Assembly (NCBI RefSeq): GCF_047238305.1
Contig: NZ_JBDFMO010000001.1
Span: 2,108,001 to 2,172,000 of the forward strand
Source of the DNA: Ferdinandcohnia sp047238305
GTDB taxonomy: Bacteria > Bacillota > Bacilli > Bacillales > Bacillaceae_L
Direction: 5' to 3'
Length of the DNA: 64,000 nt
Below, piece by piece: positions 23,679-32,520 of the stretch; the stretch's first letter is position 1; each line of letters begins with the position of its first letter. The notes under the pieces were generated by a model. The model made no database searches. It was not told where the DNA came from and saw only the letters and a program-made list of their open reading frames with translations. A program made the translations under genes and the position numbers.

Positions 23679-24650
23679 TTATTTTGCCATGTATTTTTCA
23701 ATATCATCAAGCATGAGGTTAGCTGCTAGAACACCACCTGCAGTATTCCAAATAGGGTCACTTACTTTGTGTACATTGCCTTCCTTCACCGCATTTAAAC
23801 CTTTCCATAGCGGATTATTAATCCATTCTTCCTCAACCTTTGTTGCTTCGCCATTACCTGTTTCATAGGTGAAATAGAAAATGACATCTCCATCCATTAA
23901 TGGAATCTTTTCTTGATCAACTTCTCGAGCAAATTGATCATTTTGGTCTTGAGCAAACAAATCAACCTGTTGCTGTGGACGCTTCAAGCCTAATTGTTCA
24001 AAAATAACTCCTGAGAAAGAATCTGTATAATAAATTCGAGTTCGACCTTCCATAAAACGGACCACAGAAACTTCAGCATCCGTATTGATGTTCTCTTTTA
24101 CCTTATTTAAATGGTCGTCAAAATCAGCGAGAACTTTCTTTCCTTCTTCCTCTTTATTGATTGCTTTTGAATAGAGGGTAAAGTTCTTTTGCCAATCGCC
24201 ACGTAAGTCTTCAGCAAAAACTGTTGGGGCAATCGCCTTTAATTGCTCATAAATCTTTTCCTGACGCATTTTATTACCGATAATTAAATCAGGCTCAAGT
24301 GCAGCAATTGCTTCAATATTTACATTGCTCTCTTCACCAACAACTTCTACACCTTCCATTTGATCCTCAATATGAGCATACCAAGGATCTCCTATCCAAG
24401 AACGAACAGCACCCACAGGCTTAACACCCATTGCGAGTAAGGCTTCTGTTCCTTCATTTGTTAAAACAACAATTCGTTTTGGATCTTTGTTAATCGGTGT
24501 TGAACCCATCGCATGTTCAACTGTGTATGTATTAGGACTTTCAACTGCACCATTCTTGTCAGTATTGTCTGCAGCCCCACAAGCAGCCAATAATAGTGAA
24601 AATACAGCCAACGTAAAAAATCCAAGAAAAGTTTTCTTTCTAAAGTTCAT
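23679..24650 (-). CDS. Iron-siderophore ABC transporter substrate-binding lipoprotein
   Basis: This 323-residue lipoprotein has lipobox LLLAAC (Cys about residue 24) and the class III (FhuD/FecB-like) fold with two lobes: DPKRIVVLTNEGTEALLAMG, IEAIAALEPDLIIGN, and a long helix near 170. It captures ferric siderophore for the divergent FecCD-type permeases. It resembles B. subtilis YfiY. A SigA-like promoter (TTGACT-17-TATCAT on the minus strand) and Fur boxes lie immediately upstream, so it is iron-repressed. GGAGG lies 7-8 nt before the ATG. Confidence 0.9.
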   Translation of the reverse strand: MNFRKKTFLGFFTLAVFSLLLAACGAADNTDKNGAVESPNTYTVEHAMGSTPINKDPKRIVVLTNEGTEALLAMGVKPVGAVRSWIGDPWYAHIEDQMEGVEVVGEESNVNIEAIAALEPDLIIGNKMRQEKIYEQLKAIAPTVFAEDLRGDWQKNFTLYSKAINKEEEGKKVLADFDDHLNKVKENINTDAEVSVVRFMEGRTRIYYTDSFSGVIFEQLGLKRPQQQVDLFAQDQNDQFAREVDQEKIPLMDGDVIFYFTYETGNGEATKVEEEWINNPLWKGLNAVKEGNVHKVSDPIWNTAGGVLAANLMLDDIEKYMAK

Positions 24651-24670
24651 TATGTATCCTCCTGTTAATT

Positions 24671-24689
24671 GATAATGATTTTCATTTAC
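24671..24689 (-). promoter_or_regulatory. Fur box 1
   Basis: GATAATGATTTTCATTTAC matches the 19-bp Fur consensus (GATAATGATAATCATTATC) closely in its left half. It lies between the minus-strand -10 box and the start codon of the binding-protein gene. Confidence 0.8.
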
Positions 24690-24694
24690 TTATG

Positions 24695-24723
24695 ATGATA
24701 AAGTGATTTGAAAAGTAAGTCAA
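24695..24723 (-). promoter_or_regulatory. SigA-type promoter of the siderophore-binding protein
   Basis: On the minus strand TTGACT (24723-24718), a 17-nt spacer and TATCAT (24700-24695). Fur boxes flank it on both sides. Confidence 0.7.
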
Positions 24724-24731
24724 TATAAAGT

Positions 24732-24771
24732 TGAGAATGATTTTCATTTCATTGACAATCATTCTCATTTC
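24732..24771. promoter_or_regulatory. Double Fur box between divergent iron-uptake genes
   Basis: Two overlapping Fur-like sites, GAGAATGATTTTCATTTCA and TGACAATCATTCTCATTTC, make a larger palindrome whose ends TGAGAATGA (24732-24740) and TCATTCTCA (24759-24767) are perfectly complementary. The second site overlaps the plus-strand promoter. Confidence 0.85.
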
Positions 24772-24780
24772 CAATAGACT
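24752..24780 (+). promoter_or_regulatory. SigA-type promoter of the siderophore permease operon
   Basis: TTGACA (24752-24757), a 17-nt spacer and TAGACT (24775-24780). It is embedded in the double Fur box and reads toward the permease genes, leaving a leader of about 150 nt. Confidence 0.65.
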
Positions 24781-24935
24781 AAAAGAGAATTAAACTACTA
24801 ACTTTCTTGTCTTTTTACAATGAAGTAAGGACACAGGGAAGATGTATAACATTACAAAAAACACCTAATATTAACATAAACATGTTTACCCAAAGTCATA
24901 CATGTCTTTCTAACTATTCAAGGAGTATTAAATAA

Positions 24936-25940
24936 ATGGTTTTAAAATCAAATCAAGCGAAGCTTACGGGACTTGTGATCGGAATTTTAGTATTGCTATT
25001 ATCGATATGTGCAAGCATTGTTTATGGATATACAGATACATCTTGGAAAATGGCATACGAAACTTTTACAGCTTATAATGGCTCAAACGAACACATAATC
25101 ATTGAAACAATTCGACTCCCACGTGCTCTTATTGCAGCAGCTGTAGGAGCAAGTTTGGGAATAGCAGGAGCTCTTATGCAAGCCCTAACGAAGAACCCAT
25201 TGGCATCACCAGGAATATTCGGAGTCAATGCTGGAGCGGGTTTTTTTATTGTCGCTGCAGTATCTATTTTCTCAATTAACTCCTTACAAGCTTTTACTTG
25301 GGTGGCCTTTTTAGGGGCTGCGGTTGCAGCATTTATCGTTTATTTCATCGGTTCACTTGGACGGGAAGGCCTTACCCCCATGAAATTAACATTAGCAGGT
25401 GCTGCAATTGCTGCCATGTTTTCTTCCTTCACACAAGGCTTGCTCGTCATTGATGAGATGGCGCTAGACCAAGTATTATTCTGGCTTGCAGGCTCCATCC
25501 AAGGCAGAAAGCTTGAAATGCTTACAAGTGTCCTTCCATATTTAGGAGTTGCTTGGGTCGCATCATTGCTCTTAGCGAATAAAATCAATATCTTATCAAT
25601 GGGTGAAGATGTAGCAAAAGGACTTGGACAGCGAACAGGTACCGTTAAGCTTATAACAGCCATAACCATCATTCTGTTAGCTGGTGGAGCAGTAGCCGTG
25701 GCAGGACCAATTGGGTTTATCGGTATTGTCATTCCACATCTTGCGCGGGCTTTGGTTGGCATTGACCATCGCTGGATTCTTCCATTTAGCGGTATTCTTG
25801 GTGGCGTTTTACTCCTATTAGCTGATATCTCGGCTCGGTATATCGTCATGCCTGAAGAAGTGCCTGTAGGAGTTATGACGGCATTAATTGGAACACCTTT
25901 CTTTATCTATGTAGCGAGAAAGGGGTTTCATAAAGCATGA
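24936..25940 (+). CDS. FecCD family iron-siderophore ABC permease 1
   Basis: This 334-residue permease has about ten hydrophobic helices. Family motifs include RLPRALIAAAVGASLGIAGALMQ near residue 55 and GPIGFIGIVIPHLARALVG near 250, the latter contacting the ATPase. It forms a heterodimer with the next gene product, with which it overlaps by 4 nt. It resembles B. subtilis YfiZ. It is the first gene of a Fur-controlled operon divergent from its binding protein. Confidence 0.92.
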   Translation: MVLKSNQAKLTGLVIGILVLLLSICASIVYGYTDTSWKMAYETFTAYNGSNEHIIIETIRLPRALIAAAVGASLGIAGALMQALTKNPLASPGIFGVNAGAGFFIVAAVSIFSINSLQAFTWVAFLGAAVAAFIVYFIGSLGREGLTPMKLTLAGAAIAAMFSSFTQGLLVIDEMALDQVLFWLAGSIQGRKLEMLTSVLPYLGVAWVASLLLANKINILSMGEDVAKGLGQRTGTVKLITAITIILLAGGAVAVAGPIGFIGIVIPHLARALVGIDHRWILPFSGILGGVLLLLADISARYIVMPEEVPVGVMTALIGTPFFIYVARKGFHKA

Positions 25941-26995
25941 ATAAATATAGAGCCTTTCGTATTGGTAAAAAGGGAAAAATCTCTTTTTTAATTGATAATA
26001 AAGCACTTGTTACGTTTTTTATTTTAATAGCAGTAGCAGTGATTTTGTTTCTAGTAAGTACGGGTCTTGGACAAATGAAGATTGACCCAATTACAGTTGT
26101 AAAAACACTATTTGGATATGGAACCCGAATGGAGCAATTGGTCGTTACATCGTTTCGTTTACCACGAATTATCATTGCCTTTTTAGTAGGTATGGCGCTG
26201 GCGGTTGCGGGTAGTATTTTACAAGGAATTATTCGAAATCCACTTGCCTCACCAGATATTCTAGGCATTACAGGCGGTGCGTCTGTTGTAGTAGTTGCTT
26301 TTTTAGCATACTTCTCAAATTCAAGTAATGCGTTAACCGTAAGTATTAAATGGATGCCAGTTGCTGCATTTGTTGGTGCAACTATTGTTGCTTTTTTAGT
26401 GTATGTTTTGGCTTGGAAAAATGGTGTTTCCCCTATACGACTTGTATTAATAGGAATTGGGGTTTCTGCCCTCACACAAGCTTTGACAACAACATTTATG
26501 GTAATGGGACCGATTTATCAAGCAAGCCAGGCAAATATCTGGATTACCGGGACTGTAAATGGATCGACATGGGCAAATGTACAAATTCTAAGTCCTGTTG
26601 TTATTATTTTAGTCATTATCTGCATGATGCTCTCGCGAAACTTAAACATTCAAGAGCTAGGAGAAGAACTTGCAACGGGTGTTGGAAGTGATGTACAGAA
26701 GCAACGATTTCTTTTATTGCTCGTAAGTACAGCATTAACAGGAAGTGCAGTAGCTTTTGCTGGTGGGATCGGTTTTGTTGGATTAATGGCACCCCATATG
26801 GCACGGAGATTAGTTGGTTCAGCCTTTGGTGCATTATTACCAACGGCAGCTCTTTTGGGGGGAATCCTAGTGATGCTCGCAGATTTAATTGGTAGGACCG
26901 TATTTTCACCAACGGAAGTTCCAGCTGGCGTATTTACGGCTGCAATAGGAGCACCATATTTTATTTATTTGCTCTATAAGAGTAGAAATAGCTAA
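25937..26995 (+). CDS. FecCD family iron-siderophore ABC permease 2
   Basis: Partner permease of 352 residues with an extra charged N-terminus (about 28 residues) before the first helix. Motifs are SFRLPRIIIAFLVGMALAVA, GSILQGIIRNPLASPDILGI and GGIGFVGLMAPHMARRLVG. Its ATG overlaps the stop of the first permease gene. It resembles B. subtilis YfhA. Together with the upstream permease and the downstream ATPase it imports ferric hydroxamate or mixed citrate-type siderophores; the exact ligand is not determinable. Confidence 0.92.
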   Translation: MNKYRAFRIGKKGKISFLIDNKALVTFFILIAVAVILFLVSTGLGQMKIDPITVVKTLFGYGTRMEQLVVTSFRLPRIIIAFLVGMALAVAGSILQGIIRNPLASPDILGITGGASVVVVAFLAYFSNSSNALTVSIKWMPVAAFVGATIVAFLVYVLAWKNGVSPIRLVLIGIGVSALTQALTTTFMVMGPIYQASQANIWITGTVNGSTWANVQILSPVVIILVIICMMLSRNLNIQELGEELATGVGSDVQKQRFLLLLVSTALTGSAVAFAGGIGFVGLMAPHMARRLVGSAFGALLPTAALLGGILVMLADLIGRTVFSPTEVPAGVFTAAIGAPYFIYLLYKSRNS

Positions 26996-27073
26996 AGACT
27001 GTTTGCTCTTGCATAAGGTCTTGTTCTGGCAGTTGTAGATTTTATAATATTGATTTGTAAGGGGGCGTACTTG

Positions 27074-27883
27074 ATGGATGCATTGAAAACGGAAAACTTG
27101 ACTTTATCGTACGGGGACTCCATTATCATCGAAAACTTACATCTTGAGTTACCAAAAGGTGAAATCACTGTTTTTATAGGTGGAAATGGATGTGGAAAGT
27201 CAACCTTGCTGCGTTCTTTAGCAAGACTACTAAAGCCAAAACAAGGTGCTGTTCTCTTAGAAGGAGAGGCGATTGCAAAGCTTGCGACAAAAGAAGTTGC
27301 TAAAAAGCTTGCGATTCTCCCACAAGGACCTACTGCTCCTGAAGGCTTGACCGTCCTCCAGTTGGTCAAACAAGGTCGTTACCCTTATCAAAACTGGCTC
27401 AAGCAATGGACAGAAGAAGATGAAAAAATCGTTAAACATGCCCTAGAGGCTACCAATATGACAGATTTTGCGGAGAGAACCGTCGATTCACTCTCAGGTG
27501 GGCAACGCCAGCGGGCTTGGATTGCGATGACACTTGCTCAGCAAACCGATATTATTTTACTTGATGAACCAACTACGTATCTTGATATGACACATCAAAT
27601 TGAGATTCTCAACCTTTTATTTGAATTGAACGAAACAGAGAAACGAACAATTATTATGGTTTTACATGATTTAAATCTAGCTTGTCGCTATGCCCATCAT
27701 ATTGTAGCGATAAAGGACAAACAAATATATGGACAGGGCAAACCTGAGCTTGTCGTGAATGGCAGCCTTGTAAAAGATGTGTTTGGAATGGATTGTGAAA
27801 TTGCCGTTGATCCGTTGTTCGGAACACCTTTATGTATTCCACACGGCAAGGGACGACGACTATTAGATAAGGTAGGAATATAA
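27074..27883 (+). CDS. Iron-siderophore ABC transporter ATPase
   Basis: This FecE/FhuC-type ATPase of about 269 residues has Walker A GGNGCGKST, the Q-loop in LPQGPTAPEGLTV, signature LSGGQRQR, Walker B IILLDEPTTYLD and the switch His in VLHDLNLACRYA. It is similar to B. subtilis YusV, which serves several siderophore systems. The start is ATG 27074 with AGGGGG upstream; a longer reading from 27050 lacks a ribosome binding site. The gap of 78 nt from the permease gene contains no clear terminator, so it is probably in the same operon. Confidence 0.92.
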   Translation: MDALKTENLTLSYGDSIIIENLHLELPKGEITVFIGGNGCGKSTLLRSLARLLKPKQGAVLLEGEAIAKLATKEVAKKLAILPQGPTAPEGLTVLQLVKQGRYPYQNWLKQWTEEDEKIVKHALEATNMTDFAERTVDSLSGGQRQRAWIAMTLAQQTDIILLDEPTTYLDMTHQIEILNLLFELNETEKRTIIMVLHDLNLACRYAHHIVAIKDKQIYGQGKPELVVNGSLVKDVFGMDCEIAVDPLFGTPLCIPHGKGRRLLDKVGI

Positions 27884-27885
27884 CG

Positions 27886-28662
27886 ATGTCAAACCTCCTT
27901 TCGGAAACGGAAATCAAACAATTAAAGGAATTCCGTTTTAGTGATAGGCAATTTCAATCAAGCCTATCAAGGCCTGTGATTGAGCTTTGTGATGAGAAAA
28001 TCATACAGCAGTATTTAGACAATGTCGGAAAAAAGATTGCGGCGCCAGATAAACGTGTAGCTGCATCCATGTTCGTGAAGCGTTATGGATTTTTTGCGGT
28101 CCTTAATTTGTTTGCAATGACGGTATTCAACAAGCGATTAAATGTATCCTTGTCCAACATCTCATTGGAAACAAGTGAAGAAGAGAAAATGTGGTATTGG
28201 AATCCGAAGTTTTATTTCACAGATCTTCAGACCGTGTCAGCACCATCCGATTCACGAAATCAATGGCGAGACGATACAATTCGCGCTATTTTTCATGATC
28301 ACATCCATGAAGTCATAATGACTCTTACAACGCACTCGGGATTATCGAAAAAGGTTCTTTGGGAAAATGTCGCTATCTATGTGTATTGGCTCTATGAATC
28401 TGTATTAACAAAACCAAAATTTGATGATAAACAAAAGAATATTCAAGAGGATTTCGAGTATATTGTCAAGCGAGCAGAAGGGGAATTATTCGGTCAAATT
28501 GCATTCAACCCTTTATCACGATATTTTGGTGTAAAGACATATCGACCAGAATACGACCAAAACATCCGCACGAGGAAAACGTGCTGTCTTTACTATAAGA
28601 CGACAAGTAACGAAGACCGCTGTAAAACTTGTCCGTTTAATTGCAAAATAGGAGAAAAATAA
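27886..28662 (+). CDS. FhuF/IucA-IucC C-terminal-like ferric siderophore reductase
   Basis: This 258-residue cytoplasmic protein ends with a cysteine cluster TCCLYYKTTSNEDRCKTCPF (CC-x11-C-x2-C). This arrangement binds a [2Fe-2S] cluster in FhuF-like siderophore reductases. The N-terminal part carries the helical region of FhuF-like/IucA-IucC C-terminal family proteins (MFVKRYGFFAVLNLFAM). It probably reduces the imported ferric siderophore to release iron. It starts 3 nt after the ATPase gene and leaves 1 nt before the next one, so it is in the Fur-regulated operon. Confidence 0.8.
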   Translation: MSNLLSETEIKQLKEFRFSDRQFQSSLSRPVIELCDEKIIQQYLDNVGKKIAAPDKRVAASMFVKRYGFFAVLNLFAMTVFNKRLNVSLSNISLETSEEEKMWYWNPKFYFTDLQTVSAPSDSRNQWRDDTIRAIFHDHIHEVIMTLTTHSGLSKKVLWENVAIYVYWLYESVLTKPKFDDKQKNIQEDFEYIVKRAEGELFGQIAFNPLSRYFGVKTYRPEYDQNIRTRKTCCLYYKTTSNEDRCKTCPFNCKIGEK

Positions 28663-28663
28663 G

Positions 28664-28912
28664 ATGAATCAAAAAATAGAAGAACAAGTTGATGGATTGC
28701 TAGAAAAATATACAGAGCTTTTACTTGGTGAAAGTTCACCCGAATTAAAGGAAAAAGTAAAGCTTTGGTCCCTTTATATGCATATTTCAAAATCAATGCC
28801 ACCACTTGCTAAGCACTGGAACCAAACCTATCCAGATGCAAAAGAGGGCATCAAGGAAATCATTGCAGAAATTAAAACATTAAATGAAGCACATCGTTCA
28901 AAAAACAAGTAA
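28664..28912 (+). CDS. DUF2573 family protein (YusU-like)
   Basis: This 82-residue soluble helical protein matches the pattern of YusU (KYTELLLGESSPELKEKVKLWS and MPPLAKHWNQTYPDAK excerpts), a family of unknown function found next to the YusV ATPase in bacilli. It begins 1 nt after the reductase gene and ends the iron operon, so an accessory role in iron uptake is inferred from position only. Confidence 0.75.
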   Translation: MNQKIEEQVDGLLEKYTELLLGESSPELKEKVKLWSLYMHISKSMPPLAKHWNQTYPDAKEGIKEIIAEIKTLNEAHRSKNK

Positions 28913-28948
28913 GAGATGAGCACCTATTCGTGCTTCATCTCTTTTTTC
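28911..28948. terminator. Bidirectional terminator after the iron operon
   Basis: AAGAGATGAGCAC and GTGCTTCATCTCTTTTTT form a long stem with one bulge and a 6-nt loop, between the convergent yusU-like and coat-protein genes. Confidence 0.88.
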
Positions 28949-29302
28949 TTACTGGATGTTGTTATGGTCTGGAAACTGTGTCGTTGTATAGTTATAAAAT
29001 TGTTGTAGCTTTTGTTGAACTTTTTGTGTTTCGGCTTCCTCAAGCTTATACCAGCCATTTTTGAACATGAGATTATAGAACTCTCTTTGACAGTCCTGCG
29101 TTTCATTAAAAATAGAACGGATATCCTCATATAATCCGTCATGACTCATTTCATTTAGAGCAGTGCTATAAGCGGCTGTCATATATTTTTCAGTTGCTAA
29201 CATGTCGTTGATAAAATCACGATCATTCATTTGTGGTGTCTTTGGTACACTCGTTTTAGGATTCTTCACTTGGTTTTGATTTTGATTCATTTGCTGATTC
29301 AT
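28949..29302 (-). CDS. CotF-family spore coat protein (YusN-like)
   Basis: This 117-residue protein has a Gln/Asn-rich N-terminal tail and a CotF-like helical core (NDRDFINDMLATEKYMTAAY; IFNETQDCQREFYNLMFKNG, and the GWY motif). CotF-like domains have a ferritin-like helical fold and occur in spore coats. AAGGGGG precedes the ATG by 9 nt. It lies 13 nt downstream of a second Gln-rich coat-like gene on the same strand, and both are likely expressed during sporulation. Similar to B. subtilis YusN. Confidence 0.8.
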   Translation of the reverse strand: MNQQMNQNQNQVKNPKTSVPKTPQMNDRDFINDMLATEKYMTAAYSTALNEMSHDGLYEDIRSIFNETQDCQREFYNLMFKNGWYKLEEAETQKVQQKLQQFYNYTTTQFPDHNNIQ

Positions 29303-29315
29303 TTATGTAGCCCCC

Positions 29316-29639
29316 TTATTGCATTTGCTGGCTTTGCATTTGGCCTTGGTTTGGTTGCTGTGGCTGTTGACCTGTATGCTTTTGCATATGATCTAAAATT
29401 TGGCGATAGTGGCGCTCGTGCATTTGACATGCTTTTTCTAGCGCTTGTGAGATCTCAGACATCTGACATTGACTCGCATAAAAGTGCGCCTTTTTTAATG
29501 CCACAAGATTCCATGACATCATATCGGTTAAATACAACAGATCTTTCGACGAAATAATCGCAGGAGCTTCAGACATTTGGGATCCTTTTGGCGTATATAA
29601 AGGTTGCTGTTGCTGCTGTTGTGATTGCTGTTGTTGCAT
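29316..29639 (-). CDS. Gln-rich CotF-like spore coat protein
   Basis: This 107-residue protein has poly-Gln tracts at both ends around a helical core (SSKDLLYLTDMMSWNLVALK; HMHERHYRQILDHM-like region with several His and Met residues). The core is characteristic of short spore-coat proteins related to CotF. The ribosome binding site AAGGAGGG lies before the ATG. It forms an operon with the following CotF-family gene. Confidence 0.7.
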   Translation of the reverse strand: MQQQQSQQQQQQPLYTPKGSQMSEAPAIISSKDLLYLTDMMSWNLVALKKAHFYASQCQMSEISQALEKACQMHERHYRQILDHMQKHTGQQPQQPNQGQMQSQQMQ

Positions 29640-29837
29640 ATGAAAACCCTCCTTATCCTATTTTCGTTATTAGGATGCCATTAAAACGTTTTTGTATGCA
29701 ATGCATACAATATTACTGTAAGCGGTTAATATTTTTTTCTGTTGTATATTCAAGTCGAAATAAACGTGATAAACTAGATGTGAAATTAAGAGATTTATAG
29801 AAAAGAAACTAGAGTACGTTTCGAGGGGGAACTTGGA

Positions 29838-30755
29838 ATGGAACATGTTTTACGAAATTTCTTTTTATTTTTATCGAAAAATAAAGCGTTTACAAAACTT
29901 GCAAGAAAATATGGCTTACGCTTGGGTGCTGCACGATTTGTCGCCGGGGAAACAATCGATTTAGCCGTAAAAAAAATACAAGAGTTAAATGCAAAGGGCC
30001 TCGCGGTCACCATTGATTATCTTGGTGAATTTGTGGATAGTATTGAAGAAGCAAATATGATGGCTGATGGCTCCATCGAGGCAATAAAAGCAATTGGTCG
30101 AGAAAAACTGAATGCGCAGCTTTCGTTAAAAATGACCTCCATGGGATTGGATATTTCAAATGAAGTTGTGTTGAATAATATGCGGAGAATCCTTGATGCT
30201 GCAAAAGAAAATGATGTTTTCGTGACAATCGATATGGAGGATTACTCCAGATGTGAAAAGACAATCGAAATCTTTAAAAAGCTTCGTACAGATTACGACA
30301 ATGTAGGAACAGTAATTCAAGCATATTTATATCGGACTGTTAAAGATATTGAGGACTTAAATGAATACAATCCTAATCTTCGCCTTGTTAAGGGTGCCTA
30401 TAAGGAGTCTCCGGAAGTAGCATTCCCGGAGAAGAAGGATGTGGATGAGAACTTTAAGAAAATCATTAAAATGCATCTCTTAAATGGAAACTATACAGCA
30501 ATTGCTTCACATGATGAGGCGATCATTCAATATACGAAGGAATTAGTAAAGAAACATAATATCAGCCATGACCAATTTGAGTTCCAAATGCTATATGGGA
30601 TTCGTTCAGAACGCCATGAGGAACTTGTGAAAGAAGGTTATACGATGCGCGTGTATGTACCGTATGGAACGGACTGGTATGGATATTTCATGAGACGTCT
30701 TGCAGAACGCCCTGCCAATGTAGCATTTGTTTTGAAGGGTGTATTTGGGAAGTAG
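29838..30755 (+). CDS. Proline dehydrogenase (monofunctional, YusM/PutB type)
   Basis: This 305-residue FAD-dependent TIM-barrel enzyme oxidises proline to pyrroline-5-carboxylate. Motifs are AARFVAGETIDLAV, VTIDYLGEFVDS, LKMTSMGLDIS, TIDMEDYSRCEKT, and LYRTVKDIEDL. The C-terminal FQMLYGIRSERHEELV and RVYVPYGTDWYGYFMRRLAERP carry the substrate- and FAD-binding residues. AGGGGG lies 9 nt before the ATG. In B. subtilis a homologue lies next to the fad operon as here; no P5C dehydrogenase gene is adjacent. Confidence 0.92.
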   Translation: MEHVLRNFFLFLSKNKAFTKLARKYGLRLGAARFVAGETIDLAVKKIQELNAKGLAVTIDYLGEFVDSIEEANMMADGSIEAIKAIGREKLNAQLSLKMTSMGLDISNEVVLNNMRRILDAAKENDVFVTIDMEDYSRCEKTIEIFKKLRTDYDNVGTVIQAYLYRTVKDIEDLNEYNPNLRLVKGAYKESPEVAFPEKKDVDENFKKIIKMHLLNGNYTAIASHDEAIIQYTKELVKKHNISHDQFEFQMLYGIRSERHEELVKEGYTMRVYVPYGTDWYGYFMRRLAERPANVAFVLKGVFGK

Positions 30756-30772
30756 AGTGGTTGAAAAATTGT

Positions 30773-30816
30773 AAAGCAGTGCGAGGAAGGAATGTTTTTC
30801 TCGCACTGCTTTTTGT
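30773..30816 (+). terminator. Terminator of the proline dehydrogenase gene
   Basis: AAAGCAGTGCGAG and CTCGCACTGCTTTTT form a 13-bp perfect stem, loop of 14 nt, then a T run. Confidence 0.92.
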
Positions 30817-31097
30817 TTGAGTGAAATTAGTCAAACTATGAAGACCTAATCACCAAGGATTCGGCTCTCAAAAGTCTTCATCGCGGTTGTGAGGCAATAG
30901 ATATATACAGATTATCCCAATTGCGGTATGTCATTTGTTGTTTTGCGACTAGTGATATACCGATAATTCCATTTGCGGTATATCACTTATTGTTTTGCGA
31001 GTTGGTGATATACCGATAATCCCATTTGTGGTATATCAAATATCGTTTTACGGTGTGGTGGTATACCGATAATCCCATTTGCGGTATATCAAATATC

Positions 31098-31105
31098 GTT
31101 TTACG
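31098..31105 (+). repeat. Target site duplication, left copy
   Basis: GTTTTACG, repeated at 32521-32528 on the other side of the IS element; 8 bp is the normal duplication for the IS256 family. Confidence 0.85.
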
Positions 31106-31190
31106 AGTCAAGCCCTTAATTTTGTGTAAAATTAATTCTATGGCTAACAATATTTATCAGGATATTAGATTTATTTGTGTTATGGGATTG

Positions 31191-31236
31191 ATTTGTATTG
31201 GTTGGAAGGGGGTACCCCCTTCCAACCAATACAAAT
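31191..31236. repeat. Perfect 46-bp palindrome inside the IS element
   Basis: Two 23-bp arms meet without a loop; the centre is GGGGGTACCCCC and the outer ends are ATTTGTATTGG and CCAATACAAAT. It lies downstream of the transposase stop and could act as a transcription block against read-through from the host or as a cruciform. Confidence 0.9.
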
Positions 31237-31253
31237 TTCGCGCGCTTCGCGCT

Positions 31254-32423
31254 CTATCTCTTTTTGATAGGTAGTTTTTTCAACAATTGTTTCTCTTCGT
31301 AGTCCATTAATACAGCTCCAATTAGGCGAAAGGCAGATTGAGTGTGAGGAAAAATTCTTATGACTCTTTCTCTTCGCCGGACTTCTTGGTTCAATCGTTC
31401 CAATGAATTTGTACTGTGTATATAAGAATGATATGGAGCTGGCTCGTTTAAATATTGGATGGCATCTTCGAAGCCTTCTTCTAAAATTTGTATTGCTTTT
31501 TTAAGTTTAGAATTTTCCTGATAGCTTTTTATAAACTCATCCTTAAATGTGCAGGCGTCTTCTCTTGTCACTGCTCCGAAAATTCTTTTTATATCAAAGA
31601 TTACCTGTGCCGTGTTCTTCTTTGGAAGATCCCCCAAAATATTGCGTTTAAAATGGACAGTGCATCTTTGCCAAGAGGTTCCGATGAATTCGCGTTGAAT
31701 AGCCTTTTTTAATCCTTCATGAGCATCTGATATTACTAGCTTTGGTGATTGTAATCCACGTGATTTTAAATCTTTGAAAAAACCTTGCCATGCATCAAAG
31801 TTTTCTACATGATCTACTTTTAGACCAATAACTTCTCTTTGATGTTTTTCATTTATAGCAGTAGCAATATAAACTGCTTTCGACACTACCCGGTGATGTT
31901 CGCGGACCTTGATGTACATGGCATCAGCGAAAATATATGGATAGTACATGACATTTAATGGTCGATTTGCCCATTGATTCACGATAGGCTCCAGCTTTTC
32001 TGTAAGAGATGAGACGAAGGACTTCGATACATTTTCACCACAAAGCTGCTTTACAACCTTAGTTACATTTCCGGTTGATACCCCGTTTATCACCATTTCT
32101 AACATAGAAAGAACGAAAGCTTTGTCACATCGCTCATACTTTTCAAAAATGGATGGAGAAAAGTCGCCTTCACGTGTACGAGGAACACGTAAAGTAATTC
32201 GTCCATTAGCTAGTAGTAAATCACGCTCATAATATCCATTACGATAATCACGACGAGTAACAGTCCGTTCATAAGCTTCTGCCTGTAGGTAATCATCACG
32301 TTCTTTTTCCATTAATTCATTAAGTACTAAAACTATGGAAGCTTTAACAACTGCTTCGATATTTGAATTCATAACAGCATCTTTTAAATTGTCTAAATTA
32401 AGGGTAAACTGAAGTTGAGTCAA
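31254..32423 (-). CDS. IS256 family transposase
   Basis: Mutator-type DDE transposase of 389 residues. The acidic triad is in YIFADAMYIKV, LVISDAHEGL and STNSLERLNQEVRRR. The N-terminal part contains RNGYYERDLLLANGRITLRV (short excerpt) and VPRTREGDF, usual for the family. The start is TTG 32423, supported by AAGGAGG 9 nt upstream; the longer frame from ATG 32504 has no ribosome binding site and runs over the inverted repeat. No frameshift or internal stop is present. Confidence 0.93.
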   Translation of the reverse strand: MTQLQFTLNLDNLKDAVMNSNIEAVVKASIVLVLNELMEKERDDYLQAEAYERTVTRRDYRNGYYERDLLLANGRITLRVPRTREGDFSPSIFEKYERCDKAFVLSMLEMVINGVSTGNVTKVVKQLCGENVSKSFVSSLTEKLEPIVNQWANRPLNVMYYPYIFADAMYIKVREHHRVVSKAVYIATAINEKHQREVIGLKVDHVENFDAWQGFFKDLKSRGLQSPKLVISDAHEGLKKAIQREFIGTSWQRCTVHFKRNILGDLPKKNTAQVIFDIKRIFGAVTREDACTFKDEFIKSYQENSKLKKAIQILEEGFEDAIQYLNEPAPYHSYIHSTNSLERLNQEVRRRERVIRIFPHTQSAFRLIGAVLMDYEEKQLLKKLPIKKR

Positions 32424-32520
32424 GATTAATTCCTCCTTATGTTTTCGTCGCTGATAACATTGTGGCCAAATGGAATTAATTTGACTCATTTTCTTTTTAC
32501 ACAATTATACGGACTTAATC

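Larger units (their letters stand above)
31106..32520 (-). mobile_element. IS256-family insertion sequence, 1415 bp
   Basis: The right end read inward is GATTAAGTCCGTATAATTGT, matching the known IS256-type terminal repeat; the left end read inward is AGTCAAGCCCTTAATTTTGT. Both align without gaps and continue with GTAAA. A perfect 8-bp target duplication flanks the element, and the transposase gene is intact, so it may be active and recent. A 46-bp perfect palindrome at 31191-31236 lies between the transposase stop and the left end. Confidence 0.92.

Noticed and set aside
25340..26475. Minus-strand frames of 169 and 190 residues opposite the permease genes
   Set aside because: They lie inside two clear FecCD permease genes, with no start signals or known motifs.
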